From contig FZRB01000001.1 of assembly GCA_900199595.1 (NCBI GenBank), positions 244,819-308,818 of the forward strand: 64,000 nucleotides of DNA, in the 5' to 3' direction. The stretch's first letter is position 1. Each line of letters begins with the position of its first letter. The translations under genes and the position numbers were made by a program. The notes beneath the pieces are model-generated. The model was not told the origin of the DNA and ran no database searches. It was given only the letters and a program-made list of their open reading frames with translations. The stretch comes from Lachnospiraceae bacterium (GTDB lineage: Bacteria > Bacillota > Clostridia > Lachnospirales > Lachnospiraceae). Below are positions 20,901 through 30,225 of this stretch, one piece after another.

Positions 20901-21633
20901 AGGTATGTATACCAATGAAAGCGGATATCATGCATGTCAGATATGTAAGGAACCTTTTGTTGATAAACATATAGATGCGACTGAGATTGCCAATTTCGGG
21001 ATTGAAATGCCACAGCTGAGACTTTGTCTATGTAAAAAATGTTCAGCTGATTATAAGGCGAGAAGAGATACAGATAAGGATAAGTTTAAAAGGGATATTA
21101 CTAATGCGTTTAGACTGATAGATATTACAGCTGAGACTGATAATTATGTGTTAGATATAGGTAATGATATGGCGTTGCACTTCACGCAGACTCATCTTGC
21201 AGAAATAAAAGAAATTGTAAGTCTTATTCGTTCAAATGGTCTTCCTTCAGAGGATAGTGATAAGAAATTCAGTGAAAGAGTCAGTGCGCTTAATCATGAG
21301 ATGACTGGACAGAGTAATTCAGACTTTTCTGGTTTATCCAAAGAGGAGAGAGAACGAGAGGAGAAGAAGTTAAAACGTAGGCAAGAAAGAGAAAAACAAC
21401 TTCAGAAAAATGTTGAACTGATAGATGAAGAAGAAAAAAGAAAGCAAGATTTGTCGTTCAATACTGTAAAAAAAGGTTCAAAAGTTACATATAGAATTGT
21501 TTCAGATGGTAAATCAAGTACATTAACCATTGATCCTAAGATACCGTTGCATGAAAAAATGCTTGGTAAAAAAGTTGGCGATATAGTTAAAGATATAAAA
21601 GGTAGACAATACGAGATAACAGCAATCATTTAA
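17953..21633 (+). CDS. Giant sacsin-like GHKL ATPase with zinc finger and GreA-like tail
   Basis: A 1226-residue protein. The N-terminal 200 residues form a GHKL/Hsp90-type ATPase of the sacsin kind: FVYELLQNAEDENA (N box, about residue 43), FYHNGDPF (G1), and QIGRFGMGFKSVFKY (G2, about 98). A long helical middle follows. Near residue 995 there is a zinc-finger-like CQICKEPF paired with CLCKKC about 30 residues later, a layout also seen in HNH-like folds. After a charged coiled coil (about 1120-1170), the last 50 residues (IPLHEKMLGKKVGDIV) resemble the C-terminal domain of GreA/GreB, which binds RNA polymerase. No function is established; the context is a defence operon. Confidence 0.8.
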   Translation: MGKIDYKSIYDKNKEGWKDLTDNPQKYEELLAGHYSDSNHFVYELLQNAEDENASKVLIEYRKNGLVFYHNGDPFDYDDVKGVSSMLMGTKDKTSGQQIGRFGMGFKSVFKYTDEPSIYSDEESFKIVSYLLPVEKEDEWNYISKKEKLKLRLQDGRWYHPFVEEEHLTMIVIPFRKKKQNGITESIDGKDVLEKLKGLTGEIILFLTHIREIVWIDKNTSEYARITISQADTDAHLMTCRIEGSALHGREKINRFLKYKRIFDHSEMTSAEVSVAYNLNGPCTRVNAIEESVPIWVYFPTRERTSLPFLVHGSFETAVSREKLMTPSKFNDYLKKELSDLIAISLEDLAERKMITQDFIRTVLMKAFEDEENNHSIAGLKQRITTAFRTKALLPDLDMNYHMLPELEIAIPFEIADFRNVAMFSETFTHGRRFVAFNNEQQKYFGAYYKWLRDDLRIKAFKLSDWAKNMKSLASVYIEASSKMTNVDKFYSMLSNYRESLFDSGKSFSKYGPYGMAIKDDLPSAWKEFRRMPVVINENRHFIPVYIEDEQNVYLTSSSNYKKINAESLVHHVFSEQYKALFSEAFAIPEFDNYQYVKEKIIRKYIDIDESINFDNDDFEKEHIEDIQQLIALLDEVSDEEVADMVSDASIIKVIDEDDLDSNTFSYPYVVYMPKTEEGFDLKSYFKDITCVIKGKSRGLYEIDYGFYENHGIQVSKLKKLGVINTPIIDGVRKELEGSGKKYWWALGEFCPNINILGLYENIEYIENDEEGDLSKTKSALLLKLLLNNSAKLKGKIKRCKTNSYEEDGVASIITSDPNAYMYGTYRNNVYSKRWIFDKGGELKAPNEISRYNLNKKIYAGIDAEKLAYEILGFIKNEEDEQFEALEVVSNLGKKDKKKLLRQLAKELGYDISEKETVETRESFFDTSEYVSDEFPIRNVKNMDMLIRHVREEFFCADPVKYEKVYRQLRTSKTKRSTREYVLGMYTNESGYHACQICKEPFVDKHIDATEIANFGIEMPQLRLCLCKKCSADYKARRDTDKDKFKRDITNAFRLIDITAETDNYVLDIGNDMALHFTQTHLAEIKEIVSLIRSNGLPSEDSDKKFSERVSALNHEMTGQSNSDFSGLSKEEREREEKKLKRRQEREKQLQKNVELIDEEEKRKQDLSFNTVKKGSKVTYRIVSDGKSSTLTIDPKIPLHEKMLGKKVGDIVKDIKGRQYEITAII

Positions 21634-21653
21634 TTATTTGAAGGATATGTAAT

Positions 21654-24600
21654 ATGACCATATTAGAAGAGATTAAGAATAATAATATTGCTTTTGTTAA
21701 TAATGAGAATTTTAATGGCGTGAAGAAAATCATTGTAGACAACTATAATGATGAGGCTCATTTTGTATATGAATTATTACAGAATGCTGATGATGCTGGA
21801 GCAACTAGGATTTCATTTGATTTATATGAAGATAAGTTAATAGTAAAGCATAATGGAAGACCATTTAATGAGGATGATTTAGTTGCAATTTGTAGAATTA
21901 GTAAAGGAACTAAAAGCGATGATTATACAAAAATTGGTAGATTTGGAATAGGGTTTAAATCTGTTTTTGTTTATACTAATTCACCCAAGATTATTTCCGG
22001 GGAATATTCATTTGAAATAGAAGGTCTTATTTTGCCACAGGAGATTCAACTGGATATAGATTCTAAGGATGATACCATTTTTATATTACCATTTAATAAT
22101 AAAAAGACAAAAGATAAAGCTTTTGATGATATTAGTGTCAAATTGTCTGATTTGTATGATGAGTCTCTTATGTTTTTGTCAAATATCAGTGAGATAGAAA
22201 TTATTATATCTGACAGAAAAAAAACAATAGAAAAAATATCACTTGAATCATTTTCATTTTTAGATGATTCAGAGTTTAATGAGATTCAAATCACCATAAA
22301 TGATTCAGATTCAGATGAGATAATGGTAAGAAGATACTATCAAATGAAGAAAAATGGAATCGAATTAATTGATCAAAATGATGACGGTGAAGATGTTGAA
22401 GTATTAAACCAATCTGTAATGATTTCTTTCCCTATTATAGATGATAGTATAACTACTATTTCAGATTTAAAAGAATACATGTATGGTGATGAATATGATA
22501 GTGATTATTATTCATTGATGGATTGTTTTTTTGTATTCTTTCCAACAAGAATAGATAGTAACTTCGAGTATATTATTCATGCTCCATTTGTTACTAAGTC
22601 TAGTAGAGATACTATTGCTGTTAATAATGCGGCAAATACAATTCTTATGCAGAAAATTGGTGAATTGGCTGCAGATAGTTTATTGATATTATCAAAAATG
22701 AAGAAGTTGGATGCTGATATTATAGATGATGTTTTCTTTTCCTATAATTCAGCCAATACAATTAGTAGAAGTTTTGAAAAAGAACTTGAAAAGCTTCTTG
22801 ACAATAATGAACGTATCATACCTTGCTCGGATAATAGATTTAGAGATGTATCGAATGTTATTTTTACTGATCTGGATGAAATAGTATATAACGAGTTTTT
22901 GCCTTTGTTCCCTAAAGAATACATTTCTGAAATATATGAATGTGAGGATGATTGGGGAGTTTTTGACTATGTAGTAGAAGATTACTATGGATACACAGAG
23001 GTATCTAAGTATTATCTATATTTGAAACAAATTTATGCAATCAAGGATCTTGATATAAAAATAATAATGGAGCATACAGATGAATCTTTTTATGAAATGC
23101 AGGATGAAGATTGGCTATTGAAGTTTTTTGATTGTATCATAGAAGAAAACAAATATAGTAGCGGTCAAAAAAAGATTTTTGGGATAATAAATGTCTTATC
23201 AGATGTTGATCTATCGGAAATTCCAATCATAAGATTATCTACAGGTAAGCATAAATCATTGGTAAACTTAGAAAAAGCTTATCTTGATACAGGGTATTTG
23301 GATGAAAAACTATTAAAGAATGAAAAAGTTAAATACTTATATAAAGATGTTTTTGGAATAAAAGAGTATTCAGCTGAGTTATCGGAGGCTCAAGATGCGA
23401 TAAGTAATATTATAAGTGCTGGGGCATCTGGTTCATTTAATGATCACATACAAAATTTAAAAAAGATACTTATTGCTTTAGATGAGAAAAAAATTACTCT
23501 TGAAGACATAGAAGGCAAAAGTGTTTTTATGTATAAGAATCAAAAAAATGGACATATCACTTTGATGGATAATAAAGCGTCATATTGTGGATTTATAAAT
23601 AAAAATGGCATAAAAATTGATCTATATGTGTTGTTTAATTTTTGCGATATATATTTATTAGATCAAAGATACTGGGATTATTTTTCATATAATGATTTCA
23701 TCAAGCTTGGATGTGTCACTGATTTTGTAGAAGTGGATAATGGTGCTGCATATATTATACAAAAGCAAAGACGTGCATATGGATATTTTTATGTTAAGCA
23801 ATTTGGAAATTTCAAGTGTGGGTTTAATATTGATGGAATGAATAAGTTGTTCGAGTTTAGTACATTAAAAAAAGAACAATCAATTGAGTTGGCTAAAATA
23901 GTATTTTTATATGGGAATAATATTAAGGGTAGAGTGATTTGGTCATCAAGACAGGATTTTAGTAATAATGCTTCTATTTATGGTGATGATCAGGTCTATT
24001 CAGCTTTCGGTTTGAAATTAATTAATGCTAATTGGCTATACAAAAAAGATGGAACTGTTCTTAGACCAGAAAGTGCTTCAGTAGATGACCTTGATTCTTC
24101 ATATCAAAACTACTTGAATGAAACAGTTTGCAAAGCATTAGGTGTAAAAACAGCACTTTCCGAGCGAATCGCAAAGCATAATAAAACTCTTGAAAAAGAA
24201 GGAATGTTTGTAATTCCAATAGAAGAAAGAGAAGAATATCTACAGTGGAAAAAACAGAAGGAAGAGGCTAGAAAACAAAGAAATAAAGAAACGTTTTCAA
24301 GTATTGAAGAGGGCTTTAATAGTTTAGATCACGATGGGGGAATAGGTGATACTGAACAATTTGATGAATATAACTCAGTTAAGAACCCTGAAAGAAGAAA
24401 AGAAAAATTAAAGGATGAAATTGATGGTTCTGAACCTCCGAAGAAAGAGAAAGTATTAAAGTCAGTTACTAAATCATCTATATCTTCAGAAGAAAAAGAA
24501 TTTTTAAAAATGGAATACAAAGGTCAGTGTCAAATTTGCGATAAAATTATTTTAAAGATTGATGGAGATAGATATTTTGAAGCTATAAATCTAATTCCTA

Positions 24601-24878
24601 CGGACAAACTTAAAGATGAGTTTAGAAAGGCAGAATATTTGGCATGGAATACATTATGCTTATGTCCTAATTGTGCTGCTGAGTTTAAATATGGTCCCAA
24701 AACCATGAATGGGTTTACGGAACAAGTAAAGAATGCAGAGATAGAACAAGGCTCAAATGAAGGTATTGATATTAAGATTGAAATGCAGGGTGAAGAAAAA
24801 ACTATAAAGTATTCTCCTAAACATCTACAAAATCTTAAGGTGGCTATCGATTATTATAATGGCAAAACAAAGAAATAG
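21654..24878 (+). CDS. Second sacsin-like GHKL ATPase with C-terminal zinc finger
   Basis: A 1074-residue paralogue of the preceding gene, starting 20 bases after it. The ATPase boxes are HFVYELLQNADDAGA (about residue 38), VKHNGRPFNEDD, and KIGRFGIGFKSVFVY (about 97). The C-terminal part has CQICDKII (about 958) and LCLCPNCAAEF (about 1003), matching the zinc-finger pattern of the first paralogue. It lacks the GreA-like tail and instead ends with a short region resembling nuclease-linked tails (KYSPKHLQNLKVAIDYY). The gene looks more AT-rich than the first copy. Tandem sacsin-like ATPases could form a hetero-oligomeric machine; that is inference. Confidence 0.78.
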   Translation: MTILEEIKNNNIAFVNNENFNGVKKIIVDNYNDEAHFVYELLQNADDAGATRISFDLYEDKLIVKHNGRPFNEDDLVAICRISKGTKSDDYTKIGRFGIGFKSVFVYTNSPKIISGEYSFEIEGLILPQEIQLDIDSKDDTIFILPFNNKKTKDKAFDDISVKLSDLYDESLMFLSNISEIEIIISDRKKTIEKISLESFSFLDDSEFNEIQITINDSDSDEIMVRRYYQMKKNGIELIDQNDDGEDVEVLNQSVMISFPIIDDSITTISDLKEYMYGDEYDSDYYSLMDCFFVFFPTRIDSNFEYIIHAPFVTKSSRDTIAVNNAANTILMQKIGELAADSLLILSKMKKLDADIIDDVFFSYNSANTISRSFEKELEKLLDNNERIIPCSDNRFRDVSNVIFTDLDEIVYNEFLPLFPKEYISEIYECEDDWGVFDYVVEDYYGYTEVSKYYLYLKQIYAIKDLDIKIIMEHTDESFYEMQDEDWLLKFFDCIIEENKYSSGQKKIFGIINVLSDVDLSEIPIIRLSTGKHKSLVNLEKAYLDTGYLDEKLLKNEKVKYLYKDVFGIKEYSAELSEAQDAISNIISAGASGSFNDHIQNLKKILIALDEKKITLEDIEGKSVFMYKNQKNGHITLMDNKASYCGFINKNGIKIDLYVLFNFCDIYLLDQRYWDYFSYNDFIKLGCVTDFVEVDNGAAYIIQKQRRAYGYFYVKQFGNFKCGFNIDGMNKLFEFSTLKKEQSIELAKIVFLYGNNIKGRVIWSSRQDFSNNASIYGDDQVYSAFGLKLINANWLYKKDGTVLRPESASVDDLDSSYQNYLNETVCKALGVKTALSERIAKHNKTLEKEGMFVIPIEEREEYLQWKKQKEEARKQRNKETFSSIEEGFNSLDHDGGIGDTEQFDEYNSVKNPERRKEKLKDEIDGSEPPKKEKVLKSVTKSSISSEEKEFLKMEYKGQCQICDKIILKIDGDRYFEAINLIPTDKLKDEFRKAEYLAWNTLCLCPNCAAEFKYGPKTMNGFTEQVKNAEIEQGSNEGIDIKIEMQGEEKTIKYSPKHLQNLKVAIDYYNGKTKK

Positions 24879-24944
24879 TTCTTGATATATAAGACAATTA
24901 TGTGGCGAGAGTGAAAGTTTTTTATATTATTGTGGAGATAGAGG

Positions 24945-27407
24945 ATGTTAAAACCAAAGTACTCGATTCTGTTAAGTAATCAAAACATAAACGATTATAA
25001 AGAACAAATTAATAATTGGCTCCATTCCGGAATTAAAGTTTTTTGGTTTGGTTCAGGGGATGAGGTGGATGAACTTGTGTCAGAACACGAGGCTTTTTCG
25101 AAGGCCTTTCTTCTTCAGGCTTTTGTGGTTGATGATAATTCTATTAAAGGAATAGTAGTTGATGGAAATGATCCGGAAAACATAGCCGGAAAACTTGTCG
25201 AAATAAGACCGGAATTCAATGAAGCTCAGTTCAAGGTTGAACATTGCAGGGCAGATGCCAATATTGTAGTTCAGGCATCTGCAGGTACTGGTAAGACAAC
25301 GGTTATGGTAGATAGAATACTTTATCTTATACATACTGTTCCTGAGCTGCATTTATATGATATTTATATGATTACATTTACTAATGATGCCACAAATCAG
25401 ATGAATATCAGACTTCAGAATGCTCTGATGACCAGATATAGACTTACTAAACAACAGAAGTATCTTAGATGGCTTGAAGAACAATCACAAATGAATATTA
25501 GTACTATTCATAGCTTTGCATATGATATGCTCAAGGAATTCGGAATTGGTGAGAGTTTTACAAAAAATCTTTCTATACAAAATTATGTATATGAGAAGCA
25601 GGAGCTTGTTAAGGATTTAATTGATGAGTATATTCATGATAATTCCAGCGTACAGTCCCAGTTGGGTGTTCCATTTTATCAGGCCAGACCTATGATAGAG
25701 GATTTTTGGGAGCAATTTGCTACACTTGGTATATCACATCAACAGATTACAAAAATGGACTGGGGTATACCAGTAGATGAAAGATCTCAGGTTTTTCAGA
25801 ATCTCATGATAAAACTTGTAAAAAGACTGGATGATGATTTCTTTGATATTAAAAGAAATAATGATGCTATATCTCTAAATGATATTATGCGTGATCTTCA
25901 GGAAATCCTTTTGGGACAAAATCTCTCTTTACCTGATATTACCATGAAGTATTTGTTTATCGATGAGTTTCAGGATTCTGACATATCACAGATTGTTGTT
26001 GCCTGCTGTATGGCTAAGCTATTAGGGGCACGTCTCTTTGTCGTTGGAGATGTTAAGCAGAGTATATATAGATTCCGTGGCGCAAATGAAAAAGCTTTTG
26101 ATATGTATTTGCGACTTGTTAAAGAAATGAAGCTGGATAAGCCGGAAAGGTTTATTCTCGTAAATAATTATAGAACGTGTGCCAATATCATGAATAAAAT
26201 GGATAAGTATTTTTATGCATGGAGTACACAGAATCTTCTTGAGTATGAAAAACCAGTGGTTCCATTTAATAAAGATCATGGAACCTTTAAGGTAATAGAT
26301 GGTTATTATCATAAAGATGAGGAATTTGAAAAACAGGTTGTTGAAATAGTAAAAAATGCGCTAGATGATCTTGTAGATAGAGTTGATAAATCAGATAAAG
26401 AAGTAAAGGAAAAAGATCGTGTAGTTGTCCTCACTAGAACCAATAGAGAACTAAAGATGGTATCAAGAATACTTAAGCGTAATAAGATCCCGACAGATGT
26501 AAAGAGAGAAGGTTCATTTTATAAAAGCGAAGCAGTAAGAGATTTTTATGCAATGATCTGTTCTTATATGTTTAGTGATGAGCCAAAGTATATTTTTAAT
26601 TATCTGTTAACACCTTATGCTGGAAATATTGATACTATTGATATAAATGAAATGGAACGACTGAATGGTGAGTATGATGACTTGGTGGATTATCTTGATA
26701 ATTCACTCAGCAGTACGCCATGGAAGAGGTATTATAAGGAACTTCGGTTAAGACCTGTTCTTTCGGTATTAAAGGAAATGGTTGAGACTGAATCGGTTAT
26801 AGAGTACTACATAATGAAATCCAAAGCTGAAAAAACAGCTGACGGTTGGGAGGAAAAGGCTTGTATTGCAGCAACTAGACAGGATGCACAGCAGTACCAG
26901 GCCGATTTAGAGAAACTTCTACAGATATTGCAAAGTAATATTGCCGGGGATAAGGTGACTCTTTTTGAAGTATATAATTTTCTTAGACTTATGATTGCAA
27001 CAAATCGAGATGAAGGTGAACCTAATATAAAATCTGTCGATGATTACCATTCGGTTTTATGCATGACGGTACATAAATCCAAAGGTCTCGAATTTGATAC
27101 AGTAATAATTCCTTATACCACAAGGAGATTTACTGGAAGAGAATATACACGTATATTAATTGATCCCGCTACTAATGAAGTTGGTTGGGTTTATTTTCCT
27201 GATAAGAGATCAAAGAATTATATCATGTGTAATGACTTATATGATAAGTTGCTAGAAGAAGAAAATATGATGACCTGCATGGAGGAAACGAGAATCCTTT
27301 ATGTTGCAATGACAAGAGCTATTAAGAATCTTACATGCATCACTTATGAAACAAAATATAATGAATCATGGTCAACGCTTCTAAGGGAGGTGGGTATAGA
27401 TGAATAG
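24945..27407 (+). CDS. UvrD/AddA-like SF1 helicase
   Basis: An 820-residue superfamily 1A helicase. About 100 residues of unfamiliar N-terminal sequence precede motif I, QASAGTGKTTVMVDR (about 111). Motif II is FIDEFQDSD (about 338), motif III VGDVKQSIYRFRGA (about 368), motif V VHKSKGLEFDTVIIP (about 709), and motif VI YVAMTRAIKNL (about 785). It resembles AddA without the C-terminal nuclease domain (AddA is about 1200 residues). The stop overlaps the start of the next gene by 8 bases, so the pair likely forms an AddAB-like complex processing DNA ends. Ribosome site: TGGAGATAGAGG. Confidence 0.87.
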   Translation: MLKPKYSILLSNQNINDYKEQINNWLHSGIKVFWFGSGDEVDELVSEHEAFSKAFLLQAFVVDDNSIKGIVVDGNDPENIAGKLVEIRPEFNEAQFKVEHCRADANIVVQASAGTGKTTVMVDRILYLIHTVPELHLYDIYMITFTNDATNQMNIRLQNALMTRYRLTKQQKYLRWLEEQSQMNISTIHSFAYDMLKEFGIGESFTKNLSIQNYVYEKQELVKDLIDEYIHDNSSVQSQLGVPFYQARPMIEDFWEQFATLGISHQQITKMDWGIPVDERSQVFQNLMIKLVKRLDDDFFDIKRNNDAISLNDIMRDLQEILLGQNLSLPDITMKYLFIDEFQDSDISQIVVACCMAKLLGARLFVVGDVKQSIYRFRGANEKAFDMYLRLVKEMKLDKPERFILVNNYRTCANIMNKMDKYFYAWSTQNLLEYEKPVVPFNKDHGTFKVIDGYYHKDEEFEKQVVEIVKNALDDLVDRVDKSDKEVKEKDRVVVLTRTNRELKMVSRILKRNKIPTDVKREGSFYKSEAVRDFYAMICSYMFSDEPKYIFNYLLTPYAGNIDTIDINEMERLNGEYDDLVDYLDNSLSSTPWKRYYKELRLRPVLSVLKEMVETESVIEYYIMKSKAEKTADGWEEKACIAATRQDAQQYQADLEKLLQILQSNIAGDKVTLFEVYNFLRLMIATNRDEGEPNIKSVDDYHSVLCMTVHKSKGLEFDTVIIPYTTRRFTGREYTRILIDPATNEVGWVYFPDKRSKNYIMCNDLYDKLLEEENMMTCMEETRILYVAMTRAIKNLTCITYETKYNESWSTLLREVGIDE

Positions 27408-30036
27408 AGAAATATATACTTACACAAACTTAGAACAGATAGCAAATAGTCAGTCTTTTCAGAAAATAAAGAAGTATCCTCAGTTGGTTGTATCATCAAA
27501 TCTCAGAAAAAGCATGGTGGGAGATATAGATCATGATCATGTAAGAGGTGTATTTGCTGGAGACTCAGTTATTAAGGTTGAAGAATTAAGAAGTATTCTT
27601 ACAGCTATTGACCCTTTTTGGGCTACTGATCCTGCAAAATTTGAACAGACTGTAACATTATCGGAGTTTTTCCGAAAAGAAATACATACAAAGGGTGACG
27701 ATGTAGAAGTAAGAAAATGGCTTGTGGGTTGCAGAAGAAATAGTGCACAACTCTTATCGGCGATAAACCTTCTAGAAGAAGCTGATGTAAAACCGGATGA
27801 TTTATCTTTTTCTAGTGATAGGAATATACATCTATTAATTGATGCGTGGAATTATCTTATTGAAAATAACGGAACAATTAATAGATTTAGAGATAATATG
27901 GCTAAACTTGATTCACGAGCTAAATGGAATGAAATCTTTTTAGAAAAATTCCAGACTAAAGATGTGGATACTGTTGTAATGCATGGATTTTATTATATAA
28001 CTCCAATACAGCAACGTATCATGAATAGTTTAGAGAGATTAGGGATTAAGCTTATATTCTTATTTCAATATGATGAGAGATATCCTTATGTCCATGAAAT
28101 ATGGAGAAAGACATATTCGGAAGAAAATGGATATCCTGAATTTCAAGATTGGATAAAGGATAACTCAAGGGTGGTTGATGTTTATGGATCACTGTTTGAG
28201 GGGGAAGTTATCAATAAAAGAACGAATAAACTGACTATTAGAGAGTATTCTTCTGTAATGGAATTTGTTAATGATATTAAATCAGAAAAGAATAACAAGG
28301 TATCAATTTATTCATCAAATCACTTGACGGCCAATCGTATATTACAGCATTTTTACCCACAGGATTATGGAGAAAGAAAACTACTTTCATATCCTATTGG
28401 TCAGTTTGTGGCTACTCTAAATAGTCTTTGGGATGAAGAAGCTGAAGATGTGATATTAAATGAGGACCGTATCATAGAATGCTTTTCTTCTGGATGGTTA
28501 GCTAAGAATGGGGTATCTGGAAAAGAGTTAATGCAGGACCTTATAAACATCTTACCTTTTTTCAAGGGAACTGAAAGACTTGAAGATTGGGAAAAGAAGA
28601 TTAATTATCTAAAACAGATAAAAACAGAAGTTGTGAATTCATTTGATGTTGAGTTGGATGCTGATGAGAGAGTATCGAGATGGCAGCATATTGCAGGGAA
28701 TCCGTTTACTAATTTTGGCGTATTTAATGTTGAAGAAGATAAATTAGATACAATACTTGATTTGATAAAACAACTCATTGAGATGGCTCGTGATCTTTTT
28801 ACTAAAAGTACAGAAATTAATATTGGTGTACATATTAAGAAATTGGAGAGCATCCTATATGAACACGAGATGTCCAGTAAATTGTTTGATGAAGAGTTAG
28901 AGGTTGTAAAAGAATTATTTACAAAACTTGATGAACCGGAAGGATATTCATCAAAATGTTTTCCTGGAGATATTGCTACTGCATTAAATGTATATTTGAG
29001 TGGAAGATTTGATGATAATGAGTTGCAACCCAATAAGGTTGGACTAGTTTATCCTATGTTTCAAATCGACTCTTCTGTATTTGATAATAATAAGGTTCAT
29101 ATCTGTTTGTGCGATGTTGATAGTATGCCTGGAGGTAATAAGCGGTATATCTGGCCACTTACAGGAAGAGTAATAAACGAATGTCTATTAAACGGACAAA
29201 AAGAAGGCAGAGAAAATAAGTTGATCCGTAATCTTATTGAGATTATGGAATCAAATGCTGAAAGTAATAGATATTTCATGTACTGTGCATTAAAGAATAA
29301 AGATGTTACTTTATCATGGATAAGTGAGATGCGTGATAAATTGCTCGTTCCATCTCCATATATTGGCCTTTTAAAAGAAGCATTTAATCTTGAGGTTAAA
29401 AACTATAATAGATTCTATATACCATATGAAAGAGTAGAAAAATCGGAAACAGGTCAACTGCGGATGGCTCCTTATGACAATGACAGAATGCCAGATAATA
29501 TATTAAAAGAAGCGAGAATGGATTATGCACTTTGTTCGCTGAGATATATCTTTGGTTATGTTATGGAAAAGAATCCGTCATTTGAGGGAGAGTTCCAGCA
29601 GAACTATGCTATTACATCGTTAATAAGGACAATACATAAGCTCTTAAAAGAAGATAACGTTCCGGTTACAGTGGTTTATGATAATGTAGTGAATTTGTTT
29701 CCGGGTCTAAGAAAAGTAGAGCGAAGACAGATAAAAGATTATATAACTGCTGAAGATAATACTAACGATATAGATTTTGCAGGGACATCGGAGTGTGGGA
29801 ATCGTAAGTATACAGAAGAACGTATAAGAATTCATTTCCCGAATGTAAAGGTCCGGAAAGCTGCCCTAAATGAATATAAGAAACTTAACACTCCAGATGG
29901 TAAAGTTGGAATGTTAATTGATGAAGAAATAGATATGGTTGATATATGTACATTTTGTCCTCATCAATCATTTTGCAGAAAGGCAAAATATGTGATTGAT
30001 GTAAATGATGATGAGGAGGAAAGATACTATGATTAA
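27400..30036 (+). CDS. AddB-like partner of the preceding helicase, with iron-sulfur cysteines
   Basis: An 878-residue protein beginning inside the end of the AddA-like gene. Its C-terminal 170 residues carry the cysteine layout of AddB/Cas4-type iron-sulfur nucleases: one Cys in CSLRYIFGYV (about 712) and three in CTFCPHQSFC (about 850-859). A His in LIRTIHKLL (about 750) fits the motif I His. I cannot find the catalytic D and ExK residues expected between them, so the nuclease may be inactive or divergent. The N-terminal region looks like an inactivated helicase fold, as in AddB. Operon coupling supports a complex with the preceding helicase. Confidence 0.75.
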   Translation: MNREIYTYTNLEQIANSQSFQKIKKYPQLVVSSNLRKSMVGDIDHDHVRGVFAGDSVIKVEELRSILTAIDPFWATDPAKFEQTVTLSEFFRKEIHTKGDDVEVRKWLVGCRRNSAQLLSAINLLEEADVKPDDLSFSSDRNIHLLIDAWNYLIENNGTINRFRDNMAKLDSRAKWNEIFLEKFQTKDVDTVVMHGFYYITPIQQRIMNSLERLGIKLIFLFQYDERYPYVHEIWRKTYSEENGYPEFQDWIKDNSRVVDVYGSLFEGEVINKRTNKLTIREYSSVMEFVNDIKSEKNNKVSIYSSNHLTANRILQHFYPQDYGERKLLSYPIGQFVATLNSLWDEEAEDVILNEDRIIECFSSGWLAKNGVSGKELMQDLINILPFFKGTERLEDWEKKINYLKQIKTEVVNSFDVELDADERVSRWQHIAGNPFTNFGVFNVEEDKLDTILDLIKQLIEMARDLFTKSTEINIGVHIKKLESILYEHEMSSKLFDEELEVVKELFTKLDEPEGYSSKCFPGDIATALNVYLSGRFDDNELQPNKVGLVYPMFQIDSSVFDNNKVHICLCDVDSMPGGNKRYIWPLTGRVINECLLNGQKEGRENKLIRNLIEIMESNAESNRYFMYCALKNKDVTLSWISEMRDKLLVPSPYIGLLKEAFNLEVKNYNRFYIPYERVEKSETGQLRMAPYDNDRMPDNILKEARMDYALCSLRYIFGYVMEKNPSFEGEFQQNYAITSLIRTIHKLLKEDNVPVTVVYDNVVNLFPGLRKVERRQIKDYITAEDNTNDIDFAGTSECGNRKYTEERIRIHFPNVKVRKAALNEYKKLNTPDGKVGMLIDEEIDMVDICTFCPHQSFCRKAKYVIDVNDDEEERYYD

Positions 30037-30211
30037 TGGCGATTTCTGGAGTCAAGTTGTAAAAAGATGGTCTGTCAGAAAAGATATAAAGACAGAGTAT
30101 AATCATGTAAAACCGGTAGACATTCCTTTGGACGATGATGAAAAGTTAGCTGGAACTGATATTGATGATATACTTGATGATCTAGATGAATTTGATGATC
30201 TATTTGATTGA
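30029..30211 (+). CDS. Small acidic protein
   Basis: A 60-residue protein. I use the ATG at 30029 because GAGGAGG lies 8 bases before it; a longer frame from 30005 has no such site. It begins MINGDFWSQVVKRWSVR and ends in an extremely acidic tail (DDIDDILDDLDEFDDLFD is typical of the last 20 residues). It overlaps the end of the AddB-like gene by 8 bases. Function unknown. The acidic tail could mimic DNA or bind a basic partner such as the neighbouring helicases. Confidence 0.65.
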   Translation: MINGDFWSQVVKRWSVRKDIKTEYNHVKPVDIPLDDDEKLAGTDIDDILDDLDEFDDLFD

Positions 30212-30225
30212 TGAGGGATAGATAA

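Noticed and set aside
28605-29033. 142-codon minus-strand ORF in the AddB-like gene
   Set aside because: Serine/leucine-rich antisense frame, typical of AT-rich shadow ORFs.
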